The notes below the pieces were generated by a model that was not told the DNA's origin, made no database searches, and saw only the letters and a program-made list of their open reading frames with translations. Of a stretch of DNA of 40,835 nucleotides, positions 7,537 to 15,315 are shown piece after piece; the stretch's first letter is position 1, and each line of letters opens with the position of its first letter. Source of the stretch: an uncultured Elioraea sp. (lineage in GTDB: Bacteria; Pseudomonadota; Alphaproteobacteria; Acetobacterales; Acetobacteraceae). Location: contig CALLUO010000085.1 in NCBI GenBank assembly GCA_938010425.1, positions 1 through 40,835 on the forward strand, given 5' to 3'. The translations under genes and the position numbers were made by a program.

Positions 7537-8673
7537 TCACTCCGCCACGCGCTTCACTTTCCAGCTGTCGGCGTAGTCGGGCCACTCGCAGGCAAACGCC
7601 GACTCGCCGATCTCCAGCGCGTCGCGGGTGTCGAGCATGACGGCATATTCATCTGTCGCCGGCTTTGGCTGCACGAAGGCGCGTTCTAACGCCTTTGGAT
7701 GAGGCCCGTGCGTAAAGCCGCACGGGTGAAGCGTCATCATCCCCGCCCGGATGTTGTCGCGCGAGAAGAAGTCGCCCGCGTGGTAGAACAGGACTTCGTC
7801 ATAGTCGTCGTTGTTGTGGAAGAAAGGAACCTTCAGGGCGCCTGGGTCGGTCTCGAACGGGCGGGGGGTGAATGTACAGATGACAAACCGGTTGGCGACG
7901 AAGGTGGTATGCGCCGAGGGCGGCAAGTGGTACCGGTGCGAGACGAGCGGGCGGATCTGATCGATGTTCAGCTTCACCGGCGCGAGGTCGCCATGCCAGC
8001 CTACGGCATCCAGCGGATTGAACGGATAGGTGCAGATGGAAATCGCATTGCGGCGCTTGATCACCACGCGGGTGGCGTTCTCGTGCTGCTGGGCTCGGAA
8101 CGCCTCGTCGATCACCGGCGTCTCCAATATCGCCGGGTCGAAGATCGCGTGGTGGCCGAGCAAGCCCTTGTCTGGGAGCATGTAGGTCGAGCCCGTCGCC
8201 TCGATCAGCAGGCAAGTGGTAGGTTCGGTGCACTCGAGGCGCCACATGGTGGAACGCGGCAGCACGATGTAGTCGCCCTCACGGAAGGTCATGTGGCCAT
8301 AGTCGCAGAACAGGTGACCGGCACCGCGATGGACGAAGACGAGCTCGTCCCCGTCTGCGTTCCGAGCGAGATGATCCATTGCCGCCGGCGCGCGCCAAAA
8401 GCGCAAACGGACGTGGTGGTTGAATAAGACGTCAGGCGCATCGAACGGCGAAGGGTGCTCGGCGTTGATGCGGTTAAGGTCGAAGGCGCGTGGGCGAAGG
8501 GGGCCTTCCCATGACGACCAGCCGGTCGGCGGGTGACGGTGATACATTTGGGTGGCAGGACCGAAAAAGCCCTCCTTCCCGATCTCGCGCTCGAACGTGC
8601 CAGTTGGAAGATCGGCGTGCGCCTGGCGCGAAGTTTGCCCTTCAAGGCGCGGAAAGCGGATATAGTGCTTCAT
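7537..8673 (-). CDS. hmgA: Homogentisate 1,2-dioxygenase
   Basis: This 378-residue non-heme iron dioxygenase opens the ring of homogentisate to give maleylacetoacetate. It is somewhat shorter than the 430-450 residue human or Pseudomonas enzyme but belongs to a shorter bacterial branch. By comparison with the known iron ligands, the likely set is His286 (FFHNN), Glu293 (YDEVLFYH) and His322 (FTHGPHP). The cupin-like core shows DELVFVHRGAGHLFCDYG. The ATG at 8671-8673 has a GGGAGGG site upstream. It is the first gene of the catabolic operon and is divergent from marR across 68 bases, so the operator overlapping the marR start is well placed to control it. Confidence 0.92.
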   Translation of the reverse strand: MKHYIRFPRLEGQTSRQAHADLPTGTFEREIGKEGFFGPATQMYHRHPPTGWSSWEGPLRPRAFDLNRINAEHPSPFDAPDVLFNHHVRLRFWRAPAAMDHLARNADGDELVFVHRGAGHLFCDYGHMTFREGDYIVLPRSTMWRLECTEPTTCLLIEATGSTYMLPDKGLLGHHAIFDPAILETPVIDEAFRAQQHENATRVVIKRRNAISICTYPFNPLDAVGWHGDLAPVKLNIDQIRPLVSHRYHLPPSAHTTFVANRFVICTFTPRPFETDPGALKVPFFHNNDDYDEVLFYHAGDFFSRDNIRAGMMTLHPCGFTHGPHPKALERAFVQPKPATDEYAVMLDTRDALEIGESAFACEWPDYADSWKVKRVAE

Positions 8674-8734
8674 CCCGAAACCCTCCCGGTTGTGCCGGGT
8701 CAGACTTGCCGACCGCGGCGCGTCTGAGGTGATA

Positions 8735-8748
8735 GTTTCATATGAAAC
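8735..8748. promoter_or_regulatory. Perfect 14-bp palindrome, likely MarR operator
   Basis: GTTTCATATGAAAC reads identically on both strands. The marR start codon ATG (8742-8744) is its right-of-centre part, and the ribosome site GAGGTG (8726-8731) ends three bases before it. Perfect palindromes of this size are typical MarR-family binding sites. Occupancy would block marR translation-region transcription and could also cover the hmgA promoter, which starts 62 bases away on the other strand. Confidence 0.7.
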
Positions 8749-9257
8749 CAACGTCAACCGTGCCGAGTTGCGGAACGGACCAAGCAAAGCGAGGCTGCGC
8801 AGGCTCCTTCCGTCTCGAGGAGTTCCTGCCCTACCTTCTTTCAGTGGCGGCAAACCGCGTGAGCGGATTGCTTGCACGGCGTTACCAGGACGCCTTCGGC
8901 CTCACCATTCCCGAATGGCGCTGTCTCGCTGTGATTGGAGAAAGAGAACCGATCAGCGCAAGCGGCATCGTCGATCGGACAGCGATGGATAAGGTTAAGG
9001 TGAGCCGCACACTCGCATCTCTCGAGGCGAAGGGCTTCGTGCAGCGGGCGGCGCATCCGACGGATGGGCGCCTCGCCCTCTTTTCCTTTACAGCGCGGGG
9101 ACGGACGGTCTACGAGCGGATCGTTCCACTTGCCTTGGAAACAGAGCGCGAGGTTTTGGCCGGATTATCGACGGGCGAGGAGCGCGCTTTGCGCGTGGGC
9201 CTCCTCAGTCTTCTCAAGTCCCTAGAAGAGATCGAAGGTGAAAAAAATAGATTCTAG
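8742..9257 (+). CDS. MarR-family transcriptional regulator of homogentisate operon
   Basis: This 171-residue winged-helix protein has the MarR layout: an N-terminal dimerisation helix ([20 protein letters not shown]), a recognition region [34 protein letters not shown] as the helix-turn-helix, and the wing [17 protein letters not shown], followed by C-terminal dimer helices. It is transcribed away from hmgA. The family usually represses aromatic catabolism genes and releases DNA on binding a phenolic ligand. The likely ligand here is homogentisate or a precursor, which is inference. Its ATG lies within the palindrome 8735-8748, implying autorepression. Its stop codon overlaps the stop of the convergent radC gene by four bases. 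Confidence 0.9.
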   Translation: MKPTSTVPSCGTDQAKRGCAGSFRLEEFLPYLLSVAANRVSGLLARRYQDAFGLTIPEWRCLAVIGEREPISASGIVDRTAMDKVKVSRTLASLEAKGFVQRAAHPTDGRLALFSFTARGRTVYERIVPLALETEREVLAGLSTGEERALRVGLLSLLKSLEEIEGEKNRF

Positions 9258-10165
9258 AGAAACCTCTCCTGACGAAGTGAGGTCCAGCCTGTGCGACCTA
9301 CGATGACATGGTCGTGCACGATGATGCCGAGCAGCGCTGCAGCGTTGGCGATCTCACGCGTCATTTCAATATCTGCGCGGGACGGAGTGGGGTCGCCCGA
9401 AGGATGATTGTGCACCAGGATCAGCGCGGTGGCGTGAAGATCGAGCGCGCGTTTCACTACCTCGCGCGGGTAGACCGGGGTGTGGTTAACCGTGCCGCGG
9501 CTTTGCACCTCGTCGGCGATGAGTCGATTCTTCGGATCGAGGAACAGAATGCGGAACTGCTCAACGCGCTCCCGGGCGCACGCTGCGATCAAATAGTCGA
9601 TCAACTGTGTCCAGTTAGAAAGCAGGGGCTTTTTAGCTGCTTGAGCACGGGCGAGCCTGAGGGCGGCGGCATGGACAAGCTTTAGTGCCGCCACGCTGTG
9701 CGGTCCGAGCCCGCGCGTCTCCAGCAGTGTATTGGTGGGCGCAGCGAGCACCTCGGCGAAGCTGCCAAACCGGTTGATTAAGGCCTTGGCGAGCGGCTTC
9801 GTGTCTCCTTTCGGCATGGCGAAGAAGAGCAGCATCTCGAGGAGTTCGTAGTCGGCGAGGGCATCCGGGCCGCGGGTAAGAAGCCTGTCGCGCAGACGTG
9901 CGCGGTGGCCGTGCGGCCCAGTAGAGGGGAAGCGCACCTCAGCCGGCGCCGGAGGCCAAGTAGCCTCAGAGGCAAGGCCAGTGAACGCGCTGGCTGCAGA
10001 AGGGGGAGCGAGACCGACAGGAGCTTCGGCCAATCCGCGCGGCTGTGTCGCCAGCGCCTTAGGAGAGCTGAGCTCCGCCGCGTCCTTTCCGAACAGCCGT
10101 CGCAGCAGTCGCATCGCGCAGCCTCGTACGTCGGCGAAAAGTTGTAGAACCTTTCCCCGCAACAC
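9254..10165 (-). CDS. radC: RadC-family JAMM-domain protein, copy 1
   Basis: This 303-residue RadC-type protein (286 if the ATG at 10114 is used) has a basic N-terminal tail, a helix-hairpin-helix-like region ([22 protein letters not shown] area) and a C-terminal JAMM/MPN domain. The metal motif is [17 protein letters not shown] with an upstream Glu in [20 protein letters not shown]. The true role of RadC proteins is unsettled: radiation repair was the historical name, and many are linked to mobile or recombination functions. The first about 85 residues, rich in Pro/Ala, are absent from copy 2 downstream in coordinate. It converges on marR and shares four bases with it. It lies directly after its paralogue in the direction of transcription. 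Confidence 0.88.
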   Translation of the reverse strand: MLRGKVLQLFADVRGCAMRLLRRLFGKDAAELSSPKALATQPRGLAEAPVGLAPPSAASAFTGLASEATWPPAPAEVRFPSTGPHGHRARLRDRLLTRGPDALADYELLEMLLFFAMPKGDTKPLAKALINRFGSFAEVLAAPTNTLLETRGLGPHSVAALKLVHAAALRLARAQAAKKPLLSNWTQLIDYLIAACARERVEQFRILFLDPKNRLIADEVQSRGTVNHTPVYPREVVKRALDLHATALILVHNHPSGDPTPSRADIEMTREIANAAALLGIIVHDHVIVGRTGWTSLRQERFL

Positions 10166-10174
10166 GCAATAGTT

Positions 10175-10247
10175 GAAGAAGCTCGAGTTTTAGGCAGCTA
10201 AAGAAGTTCGAGTTGACGTCAGCGGCTAGAGAAGCCCGAGTTGACGG
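10175..10247 (-). repeat. Repeated radC 3'-tail fragments between radC copies
   Basis: Between the two radC genes three related pieces follow each other. AAGAAGCTCGAGTT lies at 10176-10189. AAGAAGTTCGAGTTGACG lies at 10201-10218, preceded by CTA at 10198. AGAAGCCCGAGTTGACG lies at 10230-10246, which is the real end of radC copy 2 (it encodes RQLGLL and the stop on the minus strand). The spacing is about 25-28 bases. They look like leftovers of repeated tail duplications rather than independent genes. Confidence 0.75.
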
Positions 10248-10972
10248 AAAGAGACGAGGCAGCCATTGCCGACGATGACGTGGTCGTGCAAAGCGATGCC
10301 AAACAGGGCGACGGCCTCACGAATCTCCCGGGTAAGCTCGATATCCTCGCGCGACGGCGTCGGGTCGCCCGACGGGTGGTTGTGTACTAGGATGAGCGCT
10401 GTAGCCTGGAGCTCGAGGGCGCGGCGAACCACTTCACGCGGATAGAGCGGCGTGTGGTTTACGGTACCGCGGCCATGGACTTCATCCGCCTTGAGGCGGT
10501 TCTTCGCGTCGAGGTAAAGAACGCGCACTTGCTCGACTGGCTCGCGTGAAAGCGCCGCATGCAGGTAACCGAGGAGCTTATCCCAGGAATTCAGCACTGG
10601 CCCGTCTAGCGCTTCGGCCGCGGCGAGCTTCAGCGCCGCGGCGTGTGCGACCTTGAGTGTGACCAGCACAGCATCACCCACACCCGGAACTGCGCGCAGC
10701 GCTTCCTGTGGGGCGGCTAGCACGGCGGCGAATGATCCAAAGCGGGCGATCAGCGTCTTGGCCAACGGCTTGGTGTCGAGGCGAGGGACAGCAAACAGCA
10801 GGAGTTCAAGGAGCTCATAATCGGCGACCGCCGTCGGCCCGCCCTTCAGAAAGCGAGCGCGCAGTCGCGCCCGATGCCCGAGATGACCCGGCGGTGTATC
10901 ACCTCTCACCGCCAATGTTTCCGGACCGCTGAAAAGGCCTTGCGCCTCGGCCAATGCGCGCCGCTTCGCCAC
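10226..10972 (-). CDS. radC: RadC-family JAMM-domain protein, copy 2
   Basis: This 248-residue RadC protein, close to the usual family length of about 225-250, starts at GTG 10970-10972. It shows the N-terminal HRARLRARFL region, an HhH-like APQEALRAVPGVGDAVLVTL, and the JAMM metal motif [17 protein letters not shown] with the Glu in [20 protein letters not shown]. It is clearly paralogous to copy 1, sharing long identical blocks such as [14 protein letters not shown] and DTKPLAK, and lies immediately upstream in the same direction. This makes it a tandem duplication with diverged N-termini. Copy 1 carries an extra Pro/Ala-rich leader that copy 2 lacks. It begins 86 bases from the end of the DUF4387 gene. 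Confidence 0.9.
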   Translation of the reverse strand: MAKRRALAEAQGLFSGPETLAVRGDTPPGHLGHRARLRARFLKGGPTAVADYELLELLLFAVPRLDTKPLAKTLIARFGSFAAVLAAPQEALRAVPGVGDAVLVTLKVAHAAALKLAAAEALDGPVLNSWDKLLGYLHAALSREPVEQVRVLYLDAKNRLKADEVHGRGTVNHTPLYPREVVRRALELQATALILVHNHPSGDPTPSREDIELTREIREAVALFGIALHDHVIVGNGCLVSFRQLGLL

Positions 10973-11058
10973 CGCATTCCCTCCGCTCTACGAAGCAAAG
11001 ATGCCGCGTGCGGAGCGAACTCTGCAATCTTTTTGCGTACGCGAGCTGCAAGCTGTTA

Positions 11059-11382
11059 TCAGGGCACCTCAACCTCGAACAGGGGCGCATAATGCTGCGA
11101 CCCGAACACATCGGACTCGCCAGGGCTGCCTGACGGGCGGGAGCGACGAATGGTGAACTTGATCGCATTCGCCGGTTCGAACACGACGAAGTCGGTGATG
11201 CGCTCACGGGGGATGTGGTAAAGTGCAGAGATGCTTTCGGGGCTAATCACCCCTGAGTCACGCACCCGTTCGAATGCCGTGCGATCCTTGAAGATTAGGT
11301 CGAACGTGATGTGATCGACTCCGGCATTCTTGCTGCGAATGGTGGAGGCGAGATCGCGCAAACTGGTGCGGTTGCACAGCAT
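11059..11382 (-). CDS. DUF4387 domain protein, AtuA partner
   Basis: This 107-residue protein starts at ATG 11380-11382, one base after the stop of atuA. It contains LRDLASTIRSKNAGVDHITFDLIFKD, SGVISPESISALYHIP and FEPANAIKFTIRRSRPSGSPGE, the conserved layout of DUF4387. Proteins of this family are found beside or fused to the DUF1446/AtuA family, so the two very probably form one complex or pathway. No signal peptide or membrane segment is visible. The biochemical role is unknown. I preferred this start to the one 66 bases further up because the longer frame overlaps the end of atuA and adds a non-conserved stretch. Confidence 0.85.
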   Translation of the reverse strand: MLCNRTSLRDLASTIRSKNAGVDHITFDLIFKDRTAFERVRDSGVISPESISALYHIPRERITDFVVFEPANAIKFTIRRSRPSGSPGESDVFGSQHYAPLFEVEVP

Positions 11383-11383
11383 T

Positions 11384-12772
11384 TCAGGCGGCCCTGCGAG
11401 CGCGTCCGTCGACAAGGTGAAACTCTGTGCGAAACAACTCGAACGCATCGCGCACCGGCATGACGTGGTTCAGCGTCCACTCGTAGCCGGGCTTACCGAT
11501 GAGGATCTCGTCCGCCATCAGCGCCGCCGTCCCGGCAGTGCCCTTCACCTCGGGCAGCCGAGCATAAAAGAGGTTTCGTGCAGCCAGCGCGCAGATCTCC
11601 TCTGCCGTCGCAGCATCGCGGCAGACCGTCTCAACCACGATGCCAAGCTCATGGGGATGGGCCGGAGGGCTTGGCTCGAGCTCACTCATCACGCCGTTGC
11701 GCCCGAACAGGTGGTAATGCACCGCCCAGCCGGCCTGGTCCGGCGCGCCGAAACGCTCGGAAAGCCGCGCCCTCGCCCAGGCGATCGCGGCCTCGATGTT
11801 CTCGATCACGTAAGGGTCGCGAATGCCGACGACGGCAAGCCGCCGTTCGCCTACCTTACCTGCACCCTCCAGCTTCACCATCGGCTGCGCAGCGGGAATA
11901 AAGACCGCACCCGAGGCGCGGGCCGTGCGTTCGTCAACCGCTTCGTAGCGGCAGTTGCGCATGTCGAGCGTGCCGGAGAGAACATGTTCGTAGAACGGGT
12001 TGCGCCGCTCATACATCGCGTGGCCGGCAAGCGAAGCGGGCGTGCAACGCTGCCTCGGATGAAGCGGGGTGATTCGGATATCGTCTTCAGCGATCCGGCC
12101 CAGGATCGATTCTTTGCCCATGAAGGGTTCGCAGCAGAACGAGGCGCATTCCATTAGCTTGCCTGCGAAGTAGGCGGTGGCAGGAGAGAGCCCAGCGTTT
12201 AGTAGGGGCGCGGCGAAGAGCGCGCAATCTGAAGCGCGGCCTGCAATCACCACCTCCGCTCCCTCGCGCAGCGCCGCTGCGATCGGCTCAGCATCCATTA
12301 CTGCGACGATCCGATCGGTCCGCGCAAGCAACACCTCGTCCGCATCTGCCCGACCATCGAGTCCTTTGATAGGCATGCCCGCCGCCAGCCGCTCGAGCAG
12401 GAACTGGGGCGTCTGCTCTGACTTGATGGTAGCTAGACGGAAAGAAGCGAGGCCGTGCTCCGAGGCAATGTCCCGGATCATCGCCGCGAACTGCTCGACC
12501 CCGCGATCGGTTCCCGTATCGGAGGCGGACCCGACGATCATCGGAACACCGAGCCGCCGCGCGGCAAGCAGCATCGCCTCTAGGTCATGCTTTTGCCAAG
12601 CCGGGGGCGACGCTTGGCTGTCAGCACCCAGCGGATAGGGTCCGATGTCGCAGGAACCGGAATCGGCAACGATGACATCCGGTTTGTGCTCGCACCCGGC
12701 GAGGAAGGAGCCCTTCTCGAAGGGCGTGAACCCGAGATGGCCGGTGGGGCAGAGGATCGTGACAGCGTCCAT
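11384..12772 (-). CDS. Acyclic terpene utilization AtuA family protein (DUF1446)
   Basis: This 462-residue protein is of the DUF1446/AtuA family. Features are ILCPTGHLGFTPFEKGSFL at the N-terminus, ADSGSCDIGPYPLGAD, VPMIVGSASDTGTDRGV, EVVIAGRASDCALFAAPLL and GRNGVMSELEP. It has no secretion signal. AtuA is named from the acyclic monoterpene operon of Pseudomonas, but its reaction has not been established, and here no atu carboxylase or dehydrogenase genes are nearby, so a terpene role is not supported. The ATG 12770-12772 has AGGAG upstream. The 75-base gap before it contains a candidate sigma-54 promoter, and the activator gene precedes it. Co-translation with DUF4387 is likely. Confidence 0.88.
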   Translation of the reverse strand: MDAVTILCPTGHLGFTPFEKGSFLAGCEHKPDVIVADSGSCDIGPYPLGADSQASPPAWQKHDLEAMLLAARRLGVPMIVGSASDTGTDRGVEQFAAMIRDIASEHGLASFRLATIKSEQTPQFLLERLAAGMPIKGLDGRADADEVLLARTDRIVAVMDAEPIAAALREGAEVVIAGRASDCALFAAPLLNAGLSPATAYFAGKLMECASFCCEPFMGKESILGRIAEDDIRITPLHPRQRCTPASLAGHAMYERRNPFYEHVLSGTLDMRNCRYEAVDERTARASGAVFIPAAQPMVKLEGAGKVGERRLAVVGIRDPYVIENIEAAIAWARARLSERFGAPDQAGWAVHYHLFGRNGVMSELEPSPPAHPHELGIVVETVCRDAATAEEICALAARNLFYARLPEVKGTAGTAALMADEILIGKPGYEWTLNHVMPVRDAFELFRTEFHLVDGRARRAA

Positions 12773-12827
12773 GTGCGGCTCCTGCACACGGCGACCAGGG
12801 CGGTCGCAGCGCATGCGTGAAAACCGC

Positions 12828-12843
12828 TGCACGCGTCGTGCCA
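12828..12843 (-). promoter_or_regulatory. Candidate sigma-54 promoter of atuA-DUF4387
   Basis: On the minus strand the string TGGCACGACGCGTGCA gives a -24 element TGGCAC (12843-12838), five spacer bases, and a -12 element GTGCA (12832-12828). Against the consensus TGGCACG-N4-TTGCW only the first T of the -12 box is changed; the diagnostic GG and GC pairs are at the right distance. Predicted start about 12817, leaving a leader of about 45 bases to the atuA ATG. It sits directly between the sigma-54 activator gene and atuA. Confidence 0.68.
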
Positions 12844-12847
12844 GCGA

Positions 12848-13912
12848 TCAGTCAGCGGCCTGCACGGTGGCGAGACCCAGTTTCAGCATTTGGTGCCGAA
12901 GCGCATGGCGCGAGAGGCGCAAGAGGCGCGCCGCCCGCCCGTGCCTTCCGCCCGCGCGCTTCAGCGCTTCCGCGATCAGCGCGCGCTGGAAGTCCTCCGT
13001 CGCATCGTGGAAGCCGCGGCTTATTGCGCTGGCAAGGCTATCGGCCGCCAGCGTCGCAGGCGGCGCCCGGCCCTCGACCTCGCGCAAGATCCGATCCGGT
13101 AAGTGTTTTACCTGCACCACGTCCTCGCGCTCGAGGATGGCGATGCGCTCGATCAGGTTCTCGAGTTCGCGCACATTGCCCGGCCAGGAATAGAGGCGGA
13201 AGATTTCGGCCACGCGCGGCTCCAGCCCCCTGATGGTGCGTCCGACACGCGCTCCGTGCTCGCGCAGGAACGTCTCGGCGAGCAGAAGCACATCATCGCC
13301 GCGATCGCGCAAGGGCGGGATGTTCACCGCCACCACCTGTAGACGCCAGTAGAGGTCGTCGCGGAAACGCCCAGCCTTCACCTCGGAGAGCAGGATGCGA
13401 TTTGTCGAAGCGATGAAGCGGACGTCGACTCGGGTTGATTTGATTGCGCCGAGGCGGCGGAACTCGTGGGTGTCGAGCAAGGTCAAAAGTTTGGCCTGCA
13501 GCTGCAGGTCCATCTCGCGGATCTCGTCGAGAAAGAGCGTGCCGCCCTGCGCGGCCTCGATCAGCCCCGGCTTGGCGAATTGTGCACCGGTGAAAGCGCC
13601 ACGTTCATGGCCGAAAAGCTCGCTCTCCATCAAGGTCGCCGGGATCGCGGCGCAGTTGACATCTATTAAAGGTCGCGCAGCACGCGGCGACAGGCGGTGG
13701 ATCAGGCGTGCGACCAGTCCCTTACCGGTGCCCGTTTCGCCGTAGAGCAGAACCTGGCGGACGGGGCTTTGCGCGATGCGCGCGACAAGGGCGCGCACCG
13801 CTTTGATGCTCTCGTGCTCGCCTAAAAGGTCGCCGTACACTCCCTTAGCCTCATCGTGTCCTTCGTCATTTAGCGTGAATTTTGCGCCCACGCGTGTGAT
13901 TGGCGCAAGCAT
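12848..13912 (-). CDS. Sigma-54-dependent activator without sensor domain
   Basis: This 354-residue enhancer-binding protein consists of a short about 28-residue N-terminus, an AAA+ ATPase and a Fis-type DNA-binding helix. Walker A is GETGTGKG at residues 58-65. GAFTGA, the loop that contacts sigma-54, is at residues 105-110, and Walker B GGTLFLDEI starts at residue 123. An arginine-finger region RFRDDLYWRL is present, as is YSWPGNVRELENLIER, followed by the C-terminal HGRAARLLRLSRHALRHQM helix-turn-helix near residues 322-345. There is no response-receiver or ligand domain, as in PspF, so control must come from expression level or a partner. It lies upstream of atuA and divergent from the DUF4392-TRAP unit, both of which carry sigma-54-like promoters. 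Confidence 0.93.
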   Translation of the reverse strand: MLAPITRVGAKFTLNDEGHDEAKGVYGDLLGEHESIKAVRALVARIAQSPVRQVLLYGETGTGKGLVARLIHRLSPRAARPLIDVNCAAIPATLMESELFGHERGAFTGAQFAKPGLIEAAQGGTLFLDEIREMDLQLQAKLLTLLDTHEFRRLGAIKSTRVDVRFIASTNRILLSEVKAGRFRDDLYWRLQVVAVNIPPLRDRGDDVLLLAETFLREHGARVGRTIRGLEPRVAEIFRLYSWPGNVRELENLIERIAILEREDVVQVKHLPDRILREVEGRAPPATLAADSLASAISRGFHDATEDFQRALIAEALKRAGGRHGRAARLLRLSRHALRHQMLKLGLATVQAAD

Positions 13913-13924
13913 GCCGCCGCGGCA
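13912..13924. promoter_or_regulatory. Palindrome TGCCGC-C-GCGGCA at activator start
   Basis: A perfect 6+1+6 inverted repeat overlaps the first base of the activator gene and lies 59 bases upstream of the plus-strand sigma-54 candidate at 13983. It could be an operator for autorepression or an upstream activating site. The string is GC-rich and short, and I did not find an identical copy upstream of the other two sigma-54 candidates. Confidence 0.35.
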
Positions 13925-14219
13925 AGGCGATCCTAGCCGCCGGGAAGACGCGCCCGGCTTCCTCCGTCATGTCGAGATGTTCCGGCACAAGGCTTGCGCG
14001 TACTAAGCGCAAGCCATGCACGGCGCGCACCTGGATCGGCGCATCGACCGCAGTGCTAGCAACCGTTCGGGCACCGTCGATGCGGGCAGGCGATTGGCAG
14101 AGGAGTTCGTGAGGGTGCCAGAAGCGCCGAGGCGTCGCGGGAGGGCGAAGCCGGCGGCAGCGCGGCCAGACCGGCACGTTGCCGCGGGTGGCGGCGCCGC
14201 TGCGCGGCGGCAGGGGAAA
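13925..14219 (+). other. Intergenic or degenerate stretch before DUF4392 gene
   Basis: No convincing protein gene is seen between the activator start and the first recognisable DUF4392 segment. The region holds a sigma-54-like promoter at 13983-13997 on the plus strand. A plausible ribosome site (AGGAG at 14101-14105) is followed by GTG at 14115, whose frame runs to 14273 without matching the DUF4392 frame. This suggests the true N-terminus has been shifted out of frame. Short peptide strings that faintly recall DUF1445 were judged too weak. Confidence 0.5.
13983..13997 (+). promoter_or_regulatory. Candidate sigma-54 promoter of DUF4392-dctPQM
   Basis: CGGCACAAGGCTTGC on the plus strand gives a -24 element CGGCAC (13983-13988), five spacer bases and a -12 element TTGC (13994-13997). 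The GG and GC pairs have the exact sigma-54 spacing; the first T is replaced by C and the base after the -12 core is G. It points away from the activator gene and towards the DUF4392-TRAP unit. It is weaker than the other two candidates. Confidence 0.5.
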
Positions 14220-15271
14220 CGCCGGAACGTACAGGCGTCCTGGGCTGGTTCGCCGACGCGCTTGATCGCCTAACGACGCTCGACCTAGGCCAGCGCGGGG
14301 TCAGCAGCGACCTGTACCGCTGGGCCTTTGCCCGGCAAGGCCCAGGGCTGGCGCTGGCGGCGGCAACCGCGCTGCGGGACCGGGTCGCGCCTGCGGCCGT
14401 CGTGCTGATCGCCACGGGCTGGCCGGACCGGCCGCACGTGTCGCCGCTGGTTGCGGAGACGGACGGTCCACCCGGGGCCGCCCTGTCGGCGCGCGCGCTG
14501 AACGTCGGGTTCGGCTGCGTTCCCGTCTTCATTGTCGAGGACATCCTGGTCGCCGCCATGGCTGCGATCGCCGAGGCGAGAGGGTTGCGTGCCCTCGCCC
14601 CATCAGAGGCAATCGCCGCCGCCGCCTCGCGCGCGCCACTACACGCCTGCGCGGTGCTGCCCCTGTCGGCCGAACTCGACCGCGCCCGAGACGGGGCGCG
14701 GCGGATCTTCAAGAGCCTCGCTCCCGCGGCCGTGATCGCGGTCGAGAAGGGGGGCTCAACCGCACCGGACATATCCTGACGAGCCGTGGCGACGACAGCT
14801 CGGCCGCGCTCGCGAAGGCCGACGCTCTGTTCTGGGAGGCGCAGCGGCACGGCACGCTGACAATCGGGATCGGCGATGGCGGCAACGAGATCGGCATGGG
14901 GCTTCTTGAAGCGGAAATCGCCGAATCCCTTTCCGTTCGGTCGTGTCGGACGCGACCCCGACAAGGGGGGTATCGCGCCGCACACCCTGGTCGATCATCT
15001 CGTCGTCGCGGCCGTCTCCAACTGGGGCGCGACGGCCGTCGCCGCCGCCCTCGCCGTCCTGGCCGGCCGGCCCGAGATCCTCCACGCGCCCTGTCTGGAG
15101 CGGGCCGTGCTGGAAGCGGCGGCCCAGCAGTCGCTGATCGACGGCATCTCCGGCCATGTCGCGCCGTCAGCCGACGGGCTGCCTTGCGAGGTGCACGAGG
15201 CCCTCGCCCTGCTCGCCGGCCATCTCGTCCACAGCACCATGGCGCGTTTGCGCGCCGAGGCAACCGTTTGA
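14220..15271 (+). pseudogene. DUF4392 glutamate-cyclase-like gene, frameshifted
   Basis: Joined over frames the product is a DUF4392 (D-glutamate cyclase C-terminal domain) protein of about 300 residues: GVLGWFADALDRLTTLDLG, VVLIATGWPDRPHVSPLVAE, TDGPPGAALSARAL, AAVIAVEKGG, then LNRTGHILTSRGDDSSAAL, TIGIGDGGNEIGMG, and finally VDHLVVAAVSNWGATAVAAA to the TGA at 15271. The family interconverts D-glutamate and 5-oxo-D-proline. Frames change at a G-run (14749-14754, six G where seven would keep frame), near 14930, and at a second G-run (14965-14970, again one G short). It precedes dctP by 44 bases. It is probably inactive as read, though two of the lesions sit in homopolymers and could be slippage or sequencing errors. 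Confidence 0.75.
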
Positions 15272-15315
15272 GCCCGGCCGTGCGTTGCGGCCGCGCCTAG
15301 GAGGAAACCAAGCCG

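Noticed and set aside
13940-14060. Short strings (RHVEMFRHKACA, AMHGAHLDRR) recalling DUF1445 next to DUF4392
   Set aside because: The similarity is too short, an in-frame stop separates the parts, and the spacing is far too small for the family.
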